Source of the DNA: Gammaproteobacteria bacterium
GTDB lineage: Bacteria > Pseudomonadota > Gammaproteobacteria > Pseudomonadales > Cellvibrionaceae
Reading direction: 5' to 3'
Assembly: GCA_004172865.1 (NCBI GenBank)
Contig: SEBV01000012.1
Location: forward strand, 62,001-126,000
DNA: 64,000 bases
Shown: piece by piece, positions 10,112 through 19,624 of the stretch
Numbering within the stretch: position 1 is the stretch's first letter
Layout of the letters: each line of letters starts with the position of its first letter
Program-made: the position numbers and the translations under genes
The notes under the pieces: model-generated
What the model was told of the DNA's origin: nothing
The model's input: only the letters and a program-made list of their open reading frames with translations
The model's database searches: none

Positions 10112-10809
10112 GATTCAATCTCAAAGCTTGCAATTTCATTATCCGTAAGTTCACGAAATTGACCGGAAGGTAAATTTTTATCGAGCACAATATTTCCAAT
10201 ACGTTCGCGATGCAGGCTTTCGACATGATTACCAATGGCCGCAAACATACGCTTAACTTGATGATATTTCCCCTCGCAAATACTTAAACGTGCAGAGTAT
10301 GAATCAAGAATTTCCAACTCCGCGGGAAGCGTCACTTTAGTTTCACCTTTTAATAAAATACCCTCAGAAAAAATAACTTTTGCAGATTCGGAAATAGGAT
10401 CAGTGGTCGTCACTAAATAGGATTTGGTATGCGAATGTTTGGGTGATGTAATTTTGTGATTCCATTGCCCGTCATCGGTTAGCAATATTAAACCAGTGGT
10501 ATCTACATCCAGTCTGCCAACGATTTGTAATTCGTGTTTAAAGGGCAGATCAACTAAATCCAACACGGTTGGGTGCTCGCTATCACTATTAGCGGATACG
10601 TAACCCGCAGGCTTGTGTAGCATTAAATAACGAGGTTTACGCTCTTCAATAGTTTGTCTATCAAAAATAACTTTGTCGCCATTATTTATGTGCGCGTTAG
10701 TTTTGCTAACAGATTCACCGTTAACGCTAATCAAACCTTGCTTCATGGCAATGTGGATTTGCGTTCGGCTTAAGTCGGTGTTGTTGCCAATAAATTTATC
10801 AAGGCGCAT
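10108..10809 (-). CDS. rsuA: 16S rRNA pseudouridine(516) synthase, RsuA family
   Basis: S4-like N-terminus MRLDKFIGNNTDLSRTQIHIAMKQG and GRLDVDTTGLILLTDDG catalytic motif. Confidence 0.87.
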   Translation of the reverse strand: MRLDKFIGNNTDLSRTQIHIAMKQGLISVNGESVSKTNAHINNGDKVIFDRQTIEERKPRYLMLHKPAGYVSANSDSEHPTVLDLVDLPFKHELQIVGRLDVDTTGLILLTDDGQWNHKITSPKHSHTKSYLVTTTDPISESAKVIFSEGILLKGETKVTLPAELEILDSYSARLSICEGKYHQVKRMFAAIGNHVESLHRERIGNIVLDKNLPSGQFRELTDNEIASFEIES

Positions 10810-11575
10810 AGGTTTGGGTCTGTATTTGCGAATGCAGCCATTCGGCGGGTAGGGCATTGTGCCAATTAAAACGCTGTATAAGTTGCGTCATAGTCTCATC
10901 CAGTGGTGCAATTAATTTAATCTGCTTTTCATTAATTGGATGCTTAAATGTTAATTCTGTTGCTGCTAATAATAATCGGTGTGCGTTAAAAGCTTCTTGA
11001 AAAAATCGGTTGTGATTGCCCTTGCCATGTTTTGCATCGCCAATGATCGGATGGCTGATATGTTTTAAATGGCGACGTATTTGATGTTTGCGCCCGGTTC
11101 GCGGTAAACATTTAACAAGTGAGTAACGACTTTCTGGATATTTATCGACAGCATAAGGAAGCGCAATATCCGCAAGTTTAAAGAATTCGGTGACTGCAGG
11201 TTTAGCTTCCGGGGTGCGAGCATTTTTATCTGTGTATTTGTCCAATTCTTCTATCAGTGGATAATCCAAAAGAAGATGTTCTGGTGCAATCCCGCGTACT
11301 ACAGCGACATAGGTTTTTTGCAATTGGTGCTGCGAAAAAATATCGCCCATAAGTTTTGCAATTTCTGCGTTCAATGCAAATACCAACACACCGGAAGTTG
11401 GTTTATCGAGTCGATGAACGGGAAATACGTGTTGACCAATTTGGTTGCGCAACATTTGCATCGCGAAACGAGTTTCATGACGATCAATTGCGCTGCGATG
11501 CACTAACAAACCGCTGGGCTTGTTAATCGCTACTAAAAATTCATCGCGATAAATAATGTCGAGTTGATCGTTCAT
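10799..11575 (-). CDS. truC: tRNA pseudouridine(65) synthase TruC
   Basis: RluA-type motif HRLDKPTSGVLVFAL; length and C-terminus typical of TruC. Confidence 0.87.
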   Translation of the reverse strand: MNDQLDIIYRDEFLVAINKPSGLLVHRSAIDRHETRFAMQMLRNQIGQHVFPVHRLDKPTSGVLVFALNAEIAKLMGDIFSQHQLQKTYVAVVRGIAPEHLLLDYPLIEELDKYTDKNARTPEAKPAVTEFFKLADIALPYAVDKYPESRYSLVKCLPRTGRKHQIRRHLKHISHPIIGDAKHGKGNHNRFFQEAFNAHRLLLAATELTFKHPINEKQIKLIAPLDETMTQLIQRFNWHNALPAEWLHSQIQTQTYAP

Positions 11576-11600
11576 ATGAGCGTAGCAATAGGCTTAAAAC

Positions 11601-11629
11601 AAAAACAGGCGCTATGAAAGCGCCTGTTT
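11601..11629 (-). terminator. Rho-independent terminator downstream of folD
   Basis: ACAGGCGC-TATGAAA-GCGCCTGT stem; minus strand followed by TTTTTG. Confidence 0.75.
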
Positions 11630-11646
11630 CGAATCGCAAATAAAGT

Positions 11647-12507
11647 TTATTTATTTGCAGCGGTTTGAATTTTTTTCTCGCCTGAGTCAACGCTTTGGTA
11701 AATCAAGGTGTTGATTGTCATTGGGCCAACGCCACCAGGAACCGGCGTGTAAGCGGCAACACGATCAATCAGCGGCGCAAGTTCAATATCACCTACGCCA
11801 CCGGGATGATAACCAGCGTCAACCACGACAGCGCCATCTTTAATCCACTCAGCTTTAATAAATTCCGGTTTACCGACAGCGCCAACAATAATATCTGCTT
11901 GTTTAATTAATTCCGGTAAATTTTTGGTGCGTGAATGGCAAATAGTGACGGTGCAATTTGCATTTAATAGCATCATCGCCATTGGCTTGCCGAGAATAGG
12001 GCTGCGGCCAACTACAACAGCGTGCTTGCCGGAAAATTCAATGTTGTAAGCTTCGAGCAAACGCATAATGCCTTTCGGCGTTGCACAACCATAAGCTTCT
12101 TCGCCCATGCTCATACGACCAAAACCTAAACAGGTTACGCCATCGACATCTTTTGCAGCGCTAATCGCATCGAAACACAAACGCTCATCAATTTGGTCCG
12201 GTACCGGGTGTTGCAACAAAATGCCGTGCACATTCGGGTTGTTATTTAATTCATTAATTTTTGCGAGTAATTCTTCGGTGGTCGTGGTGGATGGCAACTC
12301 CACTTTTATGGAGTCCATACCTATGCGCGAGCAAGCATTTCCTTTCATTTTTACGTAAGTGGCAGACGCGGGATCATCGCCAACCAGAATGGTCGCGAGT
12401 ATGGGCGCTTGCCCATTGGTAGCTGTTTTTAGCACCTCAACACGTTGCGATAATTCTTGTTCAGTCTTTGCAGCAAGGGCTTTGCCGTCCAATACTAATG
12501 CAGACAC
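11647..12507 (-). CDS. folD: Bifunctional methylenetetrahydrofolate dehydrogenase/cyclohydrolase FolD
   Basis: [28 protein letters not shown] and [15 protein letters not shown] motifs. Confidence 0.97.
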   Translation of the reverse strand: MSALVLDGKALAAKTEQELSQRVEVLKTATNGQAPILATILVGDDPASATYVKMKGNACSRIGMDSIKVELPSTTTTEELLAKINELNNNPNVHGILLQHPVPDQIDERLCFDAISAAKDVDGVTCLGFGRMSMGEEAYGCATPKGIMRLLEAYNIEFSGKHAVVVGRSPILGKPMAMMLLNANCTVTICHSRTKNLPELIKQADIIVGAVGKPEFIKAEWIKDGAVVVDAGYHPGGVGDIELAPLIDRVAAYTPVPGGVGPMTINTLIYQSVDSGEKKIQTAANK

Positions 12508-12707
12508 GGGTATCTCCAGGAAGAGTTAAATTTGAAGGGATAATTAGATGCGCGCATTTTCACACAGCAGCCCTAAAGCGGCAACTAAAGCTACAGCTTA
12601 TGGAGTGTTTATAAGGCTGGCGAGATTCTTAACTTCCGGATCGATAATAGCGGTGCCTAGATAGGTGATCGCAGATATTTTCGATGTGATGCTATAGAAG
12701 CTATCGG

Positions 12708-12998
12708 CTATTGAAGCTCCATACCTTCGATATGATGGTTATTGAAGCGAGCAGGGCGTTTGGTTTGTAGTTCGTTGAAGAGTGCGCGTTGCTGGCGTTC
12801 ATTGGCTTCAACTAGCGCGCCGATAATCGCTACCATCGCCGCTTCCAAAGATGCAGCTCCGCAAGCATGTAATTGCAGCCCGTTTTGAACAATCGGATTT
12901 CTATTCGCAAGCTCAAGTAATTTTCCAGATACTTTCATAATCGCCAGCTCATGAGTTGTTGAGCTTGCATTGTGTATAGTCCATTCATATTGAAGCAA
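12708..12998 (-). CDS. Hypothetical small protein (possible start at 12938)
   Basis: ORF with plausible composition; no family recognised. Confidence 0.35.
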   Translation of the reverse strand: MLQYEWTIHNASSTTHELAIMKVSGKLLELANRNPIVQNGLQLHACGAASLEAAMVAIIGALVEANERQQRALFNELQTKRPARFNNHHIEGMELQ

Positions 12999-13050
12999 TT
13001 ACACAGTATTACCAGTACTGGGCGGCTTTAAAGTTTCGGTTTGTCATCAT

Positions 13051-13090
13051 AAAAAACGCCGGATCTTCAATAAAAGAACCGGCGTTTTTA
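13051..13090. terminator. Bidirectional Rho-independent terminator
   Basis: AAAAACGCCGG-N16-CCGGCGTTTTT perfect inverted repeat just downstream of the pectate lyase ORF. Confidence 0.85.
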
Positions 13091-13112
13091 TTAATACTCA
13101 GTGATCAAAAAA

Positions 13113-14333
13113 TCAATAGTTGGTGATGCCTGAGCTGGTGCAGCTTGCCCATTTACCGATACAAATATCACCGGCATTTTTCAAACTACTATTAGTAATT
13201 TTAGCTGTGCTGATCGAGCTGTCGGTACGGAAAATACCTTCGCTCATGTTGGATATCTGACATTTATCCACACTCACTCCGATCTTGAAAGTGGTACCAC
13301 CATTTTGACGCAGGAATTTGCCCATGCTGTCCACTACACAGTTGGAAATAGTGATGGTTGAGGCTGCGTTTACTTGGAAGAACTTATCGCTACCGGCAAA
13401 TGCAGAAATGTTTTTGATATTGATGGTTCCAGATTCCTTAACCGTCATCGCATCTTCACCAACATTGGTCCAACGGATATTGTCTATGGTGCCGCTGCCG
13501 TAAAAATGAATGCCGTCGGCGCCGTTGCTACCTAAAATAACGTTCTTCAAGGTCGCACCGTTTTCTACAATAAACACCGGTTTTTGGCCCTCTGCCTGAC
13601 TACCATCACCCAAAGCGCTGGTGGCGGTAAATACTTTACATCCTCCGTCATAAGTACCGCTGCTCACCCTAATGGTCGAGCTAACGCTTACTGAGCCGTT
13701 TGCAGTACAGGTCGCGCCCGTGATGCTGCCACTATCGCCGCCTCCGCTACTGCTACCGCTCGGTTTTCCGGATGCTGCATTCGAGCTATACCAAACACCA
13801 TCCGTCAATCGGTATTTGACCCAAAAATAGTAGGTGCTGCCGTTGGTCAATCCGGTTGCGGTGTAGCTCGTTGTTCCAGCGCTCAAACTGGCAATGCGCA
13901 CGCGTCCCGCGGGATCAGAATCTGTGTCCTGATAAACTTCAAGAGCGTTTATATTGCTTGGATTAGACCAACTTAAAGACACACTTCCATTTCCAGCACT
14001 GGTGTTCACAGTCAAACTTCCACCGGAAGATTGAGCGGATGAAGAACTTCCTCCTCCAGTCCCTGAAGCACTTTTAGGAATGGAGCATTCCTTGTTTGAC
14101 TTGGACGGGATTGGATCTGATCCGAAAGTCGCAACGGAACAGGAGAAGGAGCCGCTCAGTATTTTATAAACAAACTGATCAGAAGCACCAAATGCAACGT
14201 TTGTGCTTGAGCTTACAGAACATGTTTCACCAGATTTACAAATGGTGACATATCCATCAGGGCGGTTAGAAGCGGCGAGCGCGCTCGATGCGCAGCCGAG
14301 TAAAGCTGAGGCAAAAATTATTTTCTCTAGCAT
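13113..14333 (-). CDS. Secreted modular pectate lyase (PL3-like catalytic domain, fibronectin type III module, N-terminal accessory domain)
   Basis: Signal peptide; Ser/Gly linkers; Fn3 segment (NGSVSLSWSNPSNINALEVYQ...YTATGLTNGSTYYFWVKYR); catalytic part TVKESGTINIKNISAFAGSDKFFQVNAASTITISNCVVDSMGKFLRQNGG typical of PL3. Confidence 0.85.
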   Translation of the reverse strand: MLEKIIFASALLGCASSALAASNRPDGYVTICKSGETCSVSSSTNVAFGASDQFVYKILSGSFSCSVATFGSDPIPSKSNKECSIPKSASGTGGGSSSSAQSSGGSLTVNTSAGNGSVSLSWSNPSNINALEVYQDTDSDPAGRVRIASLSAGTTSYTATGLTNGSTYYFWVKYRLTDGVWYSSNAASGKPSGSSSGGGDSGSITGATCTANGSVSVSSTIRVSSGTYDGGCKVFTATSALGDGSQAEGQKPVFIVENGATLKNVILGSNGADGIHFYGSGTIDNIRWTNVGEDAMTVKESGTINIKNISAFAGSDKFFQVNAASTITISNCVVDSMGKFLRQNGGTTFKIGVSVDKCQISNMSEGIFRTDSSISTAKITNSSLKNAGDICIGKWASCTSSGITNY

Positions 14334-14668
14334 GATTTCAATCTCGTCAGTTAATTGGATAATAAACGGAACGGATTGACCGAATAATAGCGCCTGCTAA
14401 ATTCAGGGGATGTACTACTTTTCCAGAGAAATCAGGGCAGACTCTTATTGTTATATGCTCTTGATACGGCGAAAAGCGAAAGGACTATACGACTAATTGT
14501 TAAACAATGAAATTTCTTTAGGCGACAATTAAAAATTTTTTTGAGACGTGAATATCAAATTAAAGTTTAAGGCGTCAATTGCGAAAAAAATCAAATAGCC
14601 TTGCAACAGATGAACGAGAGATTTTTTACTTTTTCGTGCAGTCATTAATCTTTACGAGTGTTCGTCAT

Positions 14669-17600
14669 TTAATCCCACACCAAGTCATCATCCTCTTTTG
14701 AAATTACCTGCAATTCGCCTTGCTCAATCATACTCTTCAAATTTTTGCTTAATTTTTCATAGAGGTTTTCATAGGGCGTAATCGCAGTAGTCGCCAATCC
14801 CACGCAGCGATTTCTTCCAGATTTTTTGGCGGCGTAAAGCGCATGATCGGCAATATCAATCACTTGCTCCCATGATAGAGCAGTCGTATGGTTTGGTAAA
14901 AATGGAAAGCAGGCGAACCCGATAGAGCAGGTTTTATGCAGCACTGTACCGTCAGCCAAAATAAATTCTTGTTGCGCGACACTGTTGCGAATACGCTCTG
15001 CCATTAAGGGAGCTTCATCGCGACAGGTATAACGGCTCACAATTAAAAATTCTTCGCCGCCCCAGCGAACAACACAGTCAGACTCGCGACAAATTCTGGT
15101 AAGTAATTGCGAAATTTGAATTAATAATTGATCGCCAGCTGAGTGGCCGTGAACATCATTTACGGGTTTAAAAAAATCTATATCCAATAATACGAAGGTT
15201 AAATCCAGCGAAGTTTTGCGTTCGGGTTTTCCATCGTTTATGGCTGTGTAGGCGCGCTGGACTTTTATAATGTCCATGGGAATAAGTTTTTGTAAATAGC
15301 GCCGATTGCTCAAGCCGGTGAGTGGGTCGGAAAGACTGATCGCTTCTAATTGTGCGTAAGCATCTTCCAATTGCTGGTGCTTCTCTTCCAGCTCCGCTGT
15401 TCGTTCGCGAACTTTTTTACCGAGAAAAATAACTTGCTTACGCTGCACATAAACAAACCATCTTAGCAAGCCCACCAAGAGCAAAATATAAATTATATAG
15501 GCCCACCAGGTTCGCCATGGCGGTGGCAAAATCTTTAAGGTGATGCTTCGTCCAGCATCATTCCACAAGCCTTGGTTATTCGCAGCTTTTACACGAAATG
15601 TATATGTGCCGGGGTTGAGGTTGGTATAAGTGGCGTTACGGCGGTCGCTATTAACGTAATTCCATTTCTTCTCAAAACCTTCAAGAATATAGGCAAATTT
15701 ATTTTCGCTGGAATTACGGTAACTCATAGCGGCAAATGAAAACGAAAATACTGATTGATCGTAATCAAGTGTAATGCTATCGGTTTGGGATATATGTTTG
15801 CTTAACGGTGAATCCGGTGCGCCTGCAATGACAGACTTATTAAAAATCTGGAAATCTACAATGGCAACACGTGGCAGATAGGTGTTTGTTTTTAGCGTGG
15901 CTGGATCAAAAATACTAAACCCATTGGTGCCACCAACGACCATTTCTCCCGCTTTAGTTTGTATCGATGTACCAATATTAAAATGATCGCCCTGCAAACC
16001 ATTTTTTTCATTGTAATAAAAAAATTGAGAAGTATTGGGGTTAAACCGAATAAGGCCTGCGGTGGTGCCCAACCATAAATTACCCAGAGCGTCTGGTTTA
16101 ATCGACATAATAATATCGCTGTGCAAACCATCTTTTTCAGTGATATGCGTGAATTTATTGGTGGCAGGGTCAAACATATTCAGTCCACCGCCGCGCGTTG
16201 CAATCCACAATCGTTGTTGTGCATCCTCCGCCATATTCAGTACCGAATTGGTGCTAATAGTGTCAGTGTTGTCGGGATCATTTTTATAAAAAAAGAAATT
16301 ATCTTTTTCAGGATTATATTTGGCGAGACCATCGCTCGCGGTCCATATTTGACCGAGATGATCTTCAAACGTTGACCAATAGACAGTAGCAGGCGTGCCG
16401 TTCTGTTGGTCTCGGTAACGAATAAATTTTTCTGTGGTGCGATCAAGTCGATTTAATCCGCCACCAATAGTTGATATCCAAAGGTTATTTTTGCTGTCTC
16501 TAAAAACCGACCAAATTTTGTCGCCACCAATGCTGTCAGCTTGCTGCGGGTTAAAACGATAGGTTTTTAAAACCTTACCAGTTTTCGGATCGAAATGATT
16601 TAAACCGCCTTCCCATGTACCGAGCCATAAGGTCCCATCAAAATCTTCTTCGATTGTTATTACTGCCGGCGCGCTGATGGCTTCGGGATTGCTTGGGTCA
16701 GGTGGATAACTGGTAAATTGTTTAATCTGGCGATTGAAATAAGTAAGGCCGCCACCGTCGGTGCCCAGCCACAAATTTCCTTTACTGTCCTCTTTAATGG
16801 CGAGTACAGAATCACGCGGAATTGTGTTGGAATCTTTTGCATCGTGGTGATAAGTTTTGAAGGCTAAATTTGAAGTGTCTAAATAATTTAATCCAGTTGG
16901 AAAATTTCCCACCCAAAGATCATGATTAGCATCAATAAATAAACTGCGCACTGTGCTGCTGGCAAGGCTGCCTTTTTGCGCGGGGTTGTGAACATAGTGT
17001 GCAAATTCAAATGTTTTTCGATTAAGTAAATCCAGCCCAAATTCGGTCGCCAGCCAAAGATTTCCTTGTGCATCTTCAGCAATATCTTTCACTGTGGGGT
17101 GGCTTATTCCATTGGGATTATTTTGTTTGTAGGCGAAGTGTTTGTTTTCACCGGTAGCTATATCCACACGAGTGAGACCATTGCCCTCAGTGCCAACCCA
17201 CAAGAAATCATCGCGATCTTGAAAAATACTGACGATAACCGGATTTTTCGCAGGGTATGTTGAAAATATTTCTATTTTTTGCGTTGCTAAATCCATTCGA
17301 TAAAGTTGACCAGCTTCAGTACCAAGCCATAATTTCCCTGAGTGATCCAAAAATATGCGACTGATTTCATTGGATTGCAGTGCGCTTTTATCTGAAGTGT
17401 TTTTGGTGTAACAGGTGAACGATTGACGCTCTGAATCCAAACGTGCCAGGCCGCTGTATGTTGCTATCCAGATATTTCCCTGTGCATCCTCTTTCATATT
17501 TCGGGTGATGTCACCGCAAATACTATTCGGATCATTTTTGTCGTGTTTGAAATGCGCAAAACTTCTTTTGTTGCGATCAAATCGATTCAGTCCAACGTCG

Positions 17601-17929
17601 GTAGTAATCCAAAGAATGCCTTGGTGATCTTCAAAAATATCCCAGACACTATTACTGCTCAGGCTTAACTGATCATTAGGTTGATTGCGAAAGGTTGTGA
17701 AGTTGTAGCCGTCATATTGCGTGAGGCCATCGGGGCCGCCAAACCACATATAGCCTTGGCTATCCTGAAAAATTACTTCTACAGATCCCACCGAAAAACC
17801 TTGCTCAGTGGAGAAGCGTTCAAAGTGCAAATTGGTTGGCGCGAAATCTGGTTCAGCTTGCGCACTGAATGTAACAACCGCGATAAACAGTTGTAGGACC
17901 AGTATAAATAGCATTTGCGGAAATCGCAT
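14669..17929 (-). CDS. Periplasmic two-component-regulator-type beta-propeller sensor with Y_Y_Y domain, TM helix and GGDEF diguanylate cyclase
   Basis: Many LW(I/L/V)GT-type propeller repeats; Y_Y_Y region (FRVKAANNQGLWNDAGRSITLKILPPPWRTWWAYIIYILLLVGL); GGDEF domain DPLTGLSNRRYL...RWGGEEFLIV. Confidence 0.93.
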   Translation of the reverse strand: MRFPQMLFILVLQLFIAVVTFSAQAEPDFAPTNLHFERFSTEQGFSVGSVEVIFQDSQGYMWFGGPDGLTQYDGYNFTTFRNQPNDQLSLSSNSVWDIFEDHQGILWITTDVGLNRFDRNKRSFAHFKHDKNDPNSICGDITRNMKEDAQGNIWIATYSGLARLDSERQSFTCYTKNTSDKSALQSNEISRIFLDHSGKLWLGTEAGQLYRMDLATQKIEIFSTYPAKNPVIVSIFQDRDDFLWVGTEGNGLTRVDIATGENKHFAYKQNNPNGISHPTVKDIAEDAQGNLWLATEFGLDLLNRKTFEFAHYVHNPAQKGSLASSTVRSLFIDANHDLWVGNFPTGLNYLDTSNLAFKTYHHDAKDSNTIPRDSVLAIKEDSKGNLWLGTDGGGLTYFNRQIKQFTSYPPDPSNPEAISAPAVITIEEDFDGTLWLGTWEGGLNHFDPKTGKVLKTYRFNPQQADSIGGDKIWSVFRDSKNNLWISTIGGGLNRLDRTTEKFIRYRDQQNGTPATVYWSTFEDHLGQIWTASDGLAKYNPEKDNFFFYKNDPDNTDTISTNSVLNMAEDAQQRLWIATRGGGLNMFDPATNKFTHITEKDGLHSDIIMSIKPDALGNLWLGTTAGLIRFNPNTSQFFYYNEKNGLQGDHFNIGTSIQTKAGEMVVGGTNGFSIFDPATLKTNTYLPRVAIVDFQIFNKSVIAGAPDSPLSKHISQTDSITLDYDQSVFSFSFAAMSYRNSSENKFAYILEGFEKKWNYVNSDRRNATYTNLNPGTYTFRVKAANNQGLWNDAGRSITLKILPPPWRTWWAYIIYILLLVGLLRWFVYVQRKQVIFLGKKVRERTAELEEKHQQLEDAYAQLEAISLSDPLTGLSNRRYLQKLIPMDIIKVQRAYTAINDGKPERKTSLDLTFVLLDIDFFKPVNDVHGHSAGDQLLIQISQLLTRICRESDCVVRWGGEEFLIVSRYTCRDEAPLMAERIRNSVAQQEFILADGTVLHKTCSIGFACFPFLPNHTTALSWEQVIDIADHALYAAKKSGRNRCVGLATTAITPYENLYEKLSKNLKSMIEQGELQVISKEDDDLVWD

Positions 17930-18231
17930 CGCGGGCTCACTTAGATATCAATTAAACCGTCGCTATTATTGTTGAAGTGAGTTGCCGGAACCGAGAATTT
18001 AAATATCGGCGTGTTCTCACTTTTCGGACGTTAGTATCTAGTTTAGATCATGCTGCCGGGATTGCAGGTTCATCCCAAGTTTGCATCTAGATGTTGTCGA
18101 ATAAGGGAATAAAAATTTGAATAGGCGAGAGATAGGAAATCAAATGAAATGAAATTTCAAAAACTGAATGAATGATGCGTAATCGATTTGAAGATAGACG
18201 TTAAATATTAGCGGAGAGTCTTTCAAAATAA

Positions 18232-18308
18232 TGGGGTGGCTGACGGGGATCGAACCCGCGACCACAGGAATCACAATCCTGGGCTCTACCGACTGAGCTA
18301 CAGCCACC
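18232..18308 (-). tRNA. tRNA-His (GTG)
   Basis: Minus strand GGTGGCTGTAGCTCAGTCGGTAGAGCCCAGGATTGTGATTCCTGTGGTCGCGGGTTCGATCCCCGTCAGCCACCCCA; anticodon GTG, G-1 present. Confidence 0.97.
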
Positions 18309-18354
18309 GTAGCGTTTAAAACTTTTGGGAATTGGGTTGAGGAGGAACCCTGAA

Positions 18355-18431
18355 TGGTGCGCCCGGCAGGGCTCGAACCTGCGACCACCCGCTTAGAAGG
18401 CGGGTGCTCTATCCAGCTGAGCTACGGGCGC
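18355..18431 (-). tRNA. tRNA-Arg (TCT)
   Basis: Minus strand GCGCCCGTAGCTCAGCTGGATAGAGCACCCGCCTTCTAAGCGGGTGGTCGCAGGTTCGAGCCCTGCCGGGCGCACCA. Confidence 0.97.
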
Positions 18432-18463
18432 GTACTGGATTTTACGTTTTTGGTTCTAAAATA

Positions 18464-18540
18464 TGGTCGGAGTGGAGGGATTCGAACCCCCGACATCTTG
18501 CTCCCAAAGCAAGCGCGCTACCGGACTGCGCTACACTCCG
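18464..18540 (-). tRNA. tRNA-Pro (TGG)
   Basis: Minus strand CGGAGTGTAGCGCAGTCCGGTAGCGCGCTTGCTTTGGGAGCAAGATGTCGGGGGTTCGAATCCCTCCACTCCGACCA. Confidence 0.97.
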
Positions 18541-18776
18541 AATACTTAATATGCTGTGCATTTCAAGTGGTGCGCATGATATCCATGCCCCCTATGTTCG
18601 TCAACGAAAAAATAAAAAATATCTAATTTATTCTTGGGTTTAGATGTTTTCTAAACAACTTGGCCGCTTACTGAGCACTCATAATAGTTTTACTTGTTTC
18701 GCAGCCTGTCTCTGTCAGAATAACGGGTTTCCGCCAATAAATTTACGCACTAATAAGCCCGTAAAGAGGAAGTTTT

Positions 18777-19271
18777 ATGCACGATAAACCTGTCAGTGAG
18801 GCAATGAAGCTGGGAATGCGGCGTCTGGCGTCTGGCGTCTGCGTCATAGCAGCGCGTATTGGACAAGAAAAATTTGCCATGACCGCCTCTTCAGTAACGT
18901 CAGTGTCTGACAAGCCAGCATCATTACTTGTCTGCATTAATAAGTTAGTCTCGCAGCAAGAGTACTTCTCTACACAAGGCAGCAAGTTCTCCGTGAATGT
19001 GTTGGGCACCGACCACGAAGCTATTTCAAACTTATGCGCAGGCCGTGAGCCAGGTAAAGACCGTTTTAGTTTGGGCAACTGGCATCAAGAGAAGGCATCA
19101 CCTTATTTGGTGGATGCACAAGTTGTTTTCTTTTGCGAGACCGATATGTTTATTAGTTACGGCACTCATCAGATCGTGATTGCTCACATTCAGCAAGTAC
19201 ATAAGGGCGATGTAGATTTCTCACCCTTGCTATATGCAGATGGCAGCTATGGTCACTTTAAGCGCATCTAG
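18777..19271 (+). CDS. Flavin reductase-like (HpaC/NADH:FMN oxidoreductase family) protein
   Basis: MRRLASGVCVIAARIGQEKFAMTASSVTSVSDKPASLLVCINK...FSVNVLG is the family signature. Confidence 0.9.
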   Translation: MHDKPVSEAMKLGMRRLASGVCVIAARIGQEKFAMTASSVTSVSDKPASLLVCINKLVSQQEYFSTQGSKFSVNVLGTDHEAISNLCAGREPGKDRFSLGNWHQEKASPYLVDAQVVFFCETDMFISYGTHQIVIAHIQQVHKGDVDFSPLLYADGSYGHFKRI

Positions 19272-19601
19272 AGTGAATTACATTCAACACATCTGCTGCG
19301 AAAATAACTGTCAAATTTAATATGAAATTTTGATGAATATAGCTTGCAAAGTGAAAGTTTTGCTTCTGTAGGTGATTCACGGTTAATGAACACTAACTTT
19401 TTTATGCACATCTGGTGTGCGTCGTTCACTCACTGAACAGTTCCACCAAATATGTGACAGAAATTCTAAAATTGAGCTTATAAAATATCTTAACTTGTTG
19501 ATTAATATCATAATTATTGTTGTGGTTAAAAAACAACCAATTTAAGTCGCTGTCAGATTTTATAAGGGTTTGACCCTGTTTCCCAAAATGTATCCACTAA
19601 G

Positions 19602-19624
19602 TTATCCACAGAAAATGTGGACAA
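19602..19624. promoter_or_regulatory. Perfect DnaA-box sequence (TTATCCACA) in an inverted pair with TGTGGACAA
   Basis: TTATCCACA-GAAAA-TGTGGACAA; first half matches the DnaA-box consensus, second half is its inverse with one mismatch. Could also act as a hairpin/terminator because a T-tract follows. Confidence 0.4.

Noticed and set aside
15892-17263. Multiple small ORFs on both strands inside the propeller sensor gene
   Set aside because: Alternate-frame by-products of the repeated propeller sequence.
18354-18643. ORFs overlapping the tRNA cluster (MVRPAGLEPATTRLEGGCS..., SGGIRTPDILLPKQ...)
   Set aside because: They are translations of antisense tRNA-Arg and tRNA-Pro sequence, a common annotation artefact.
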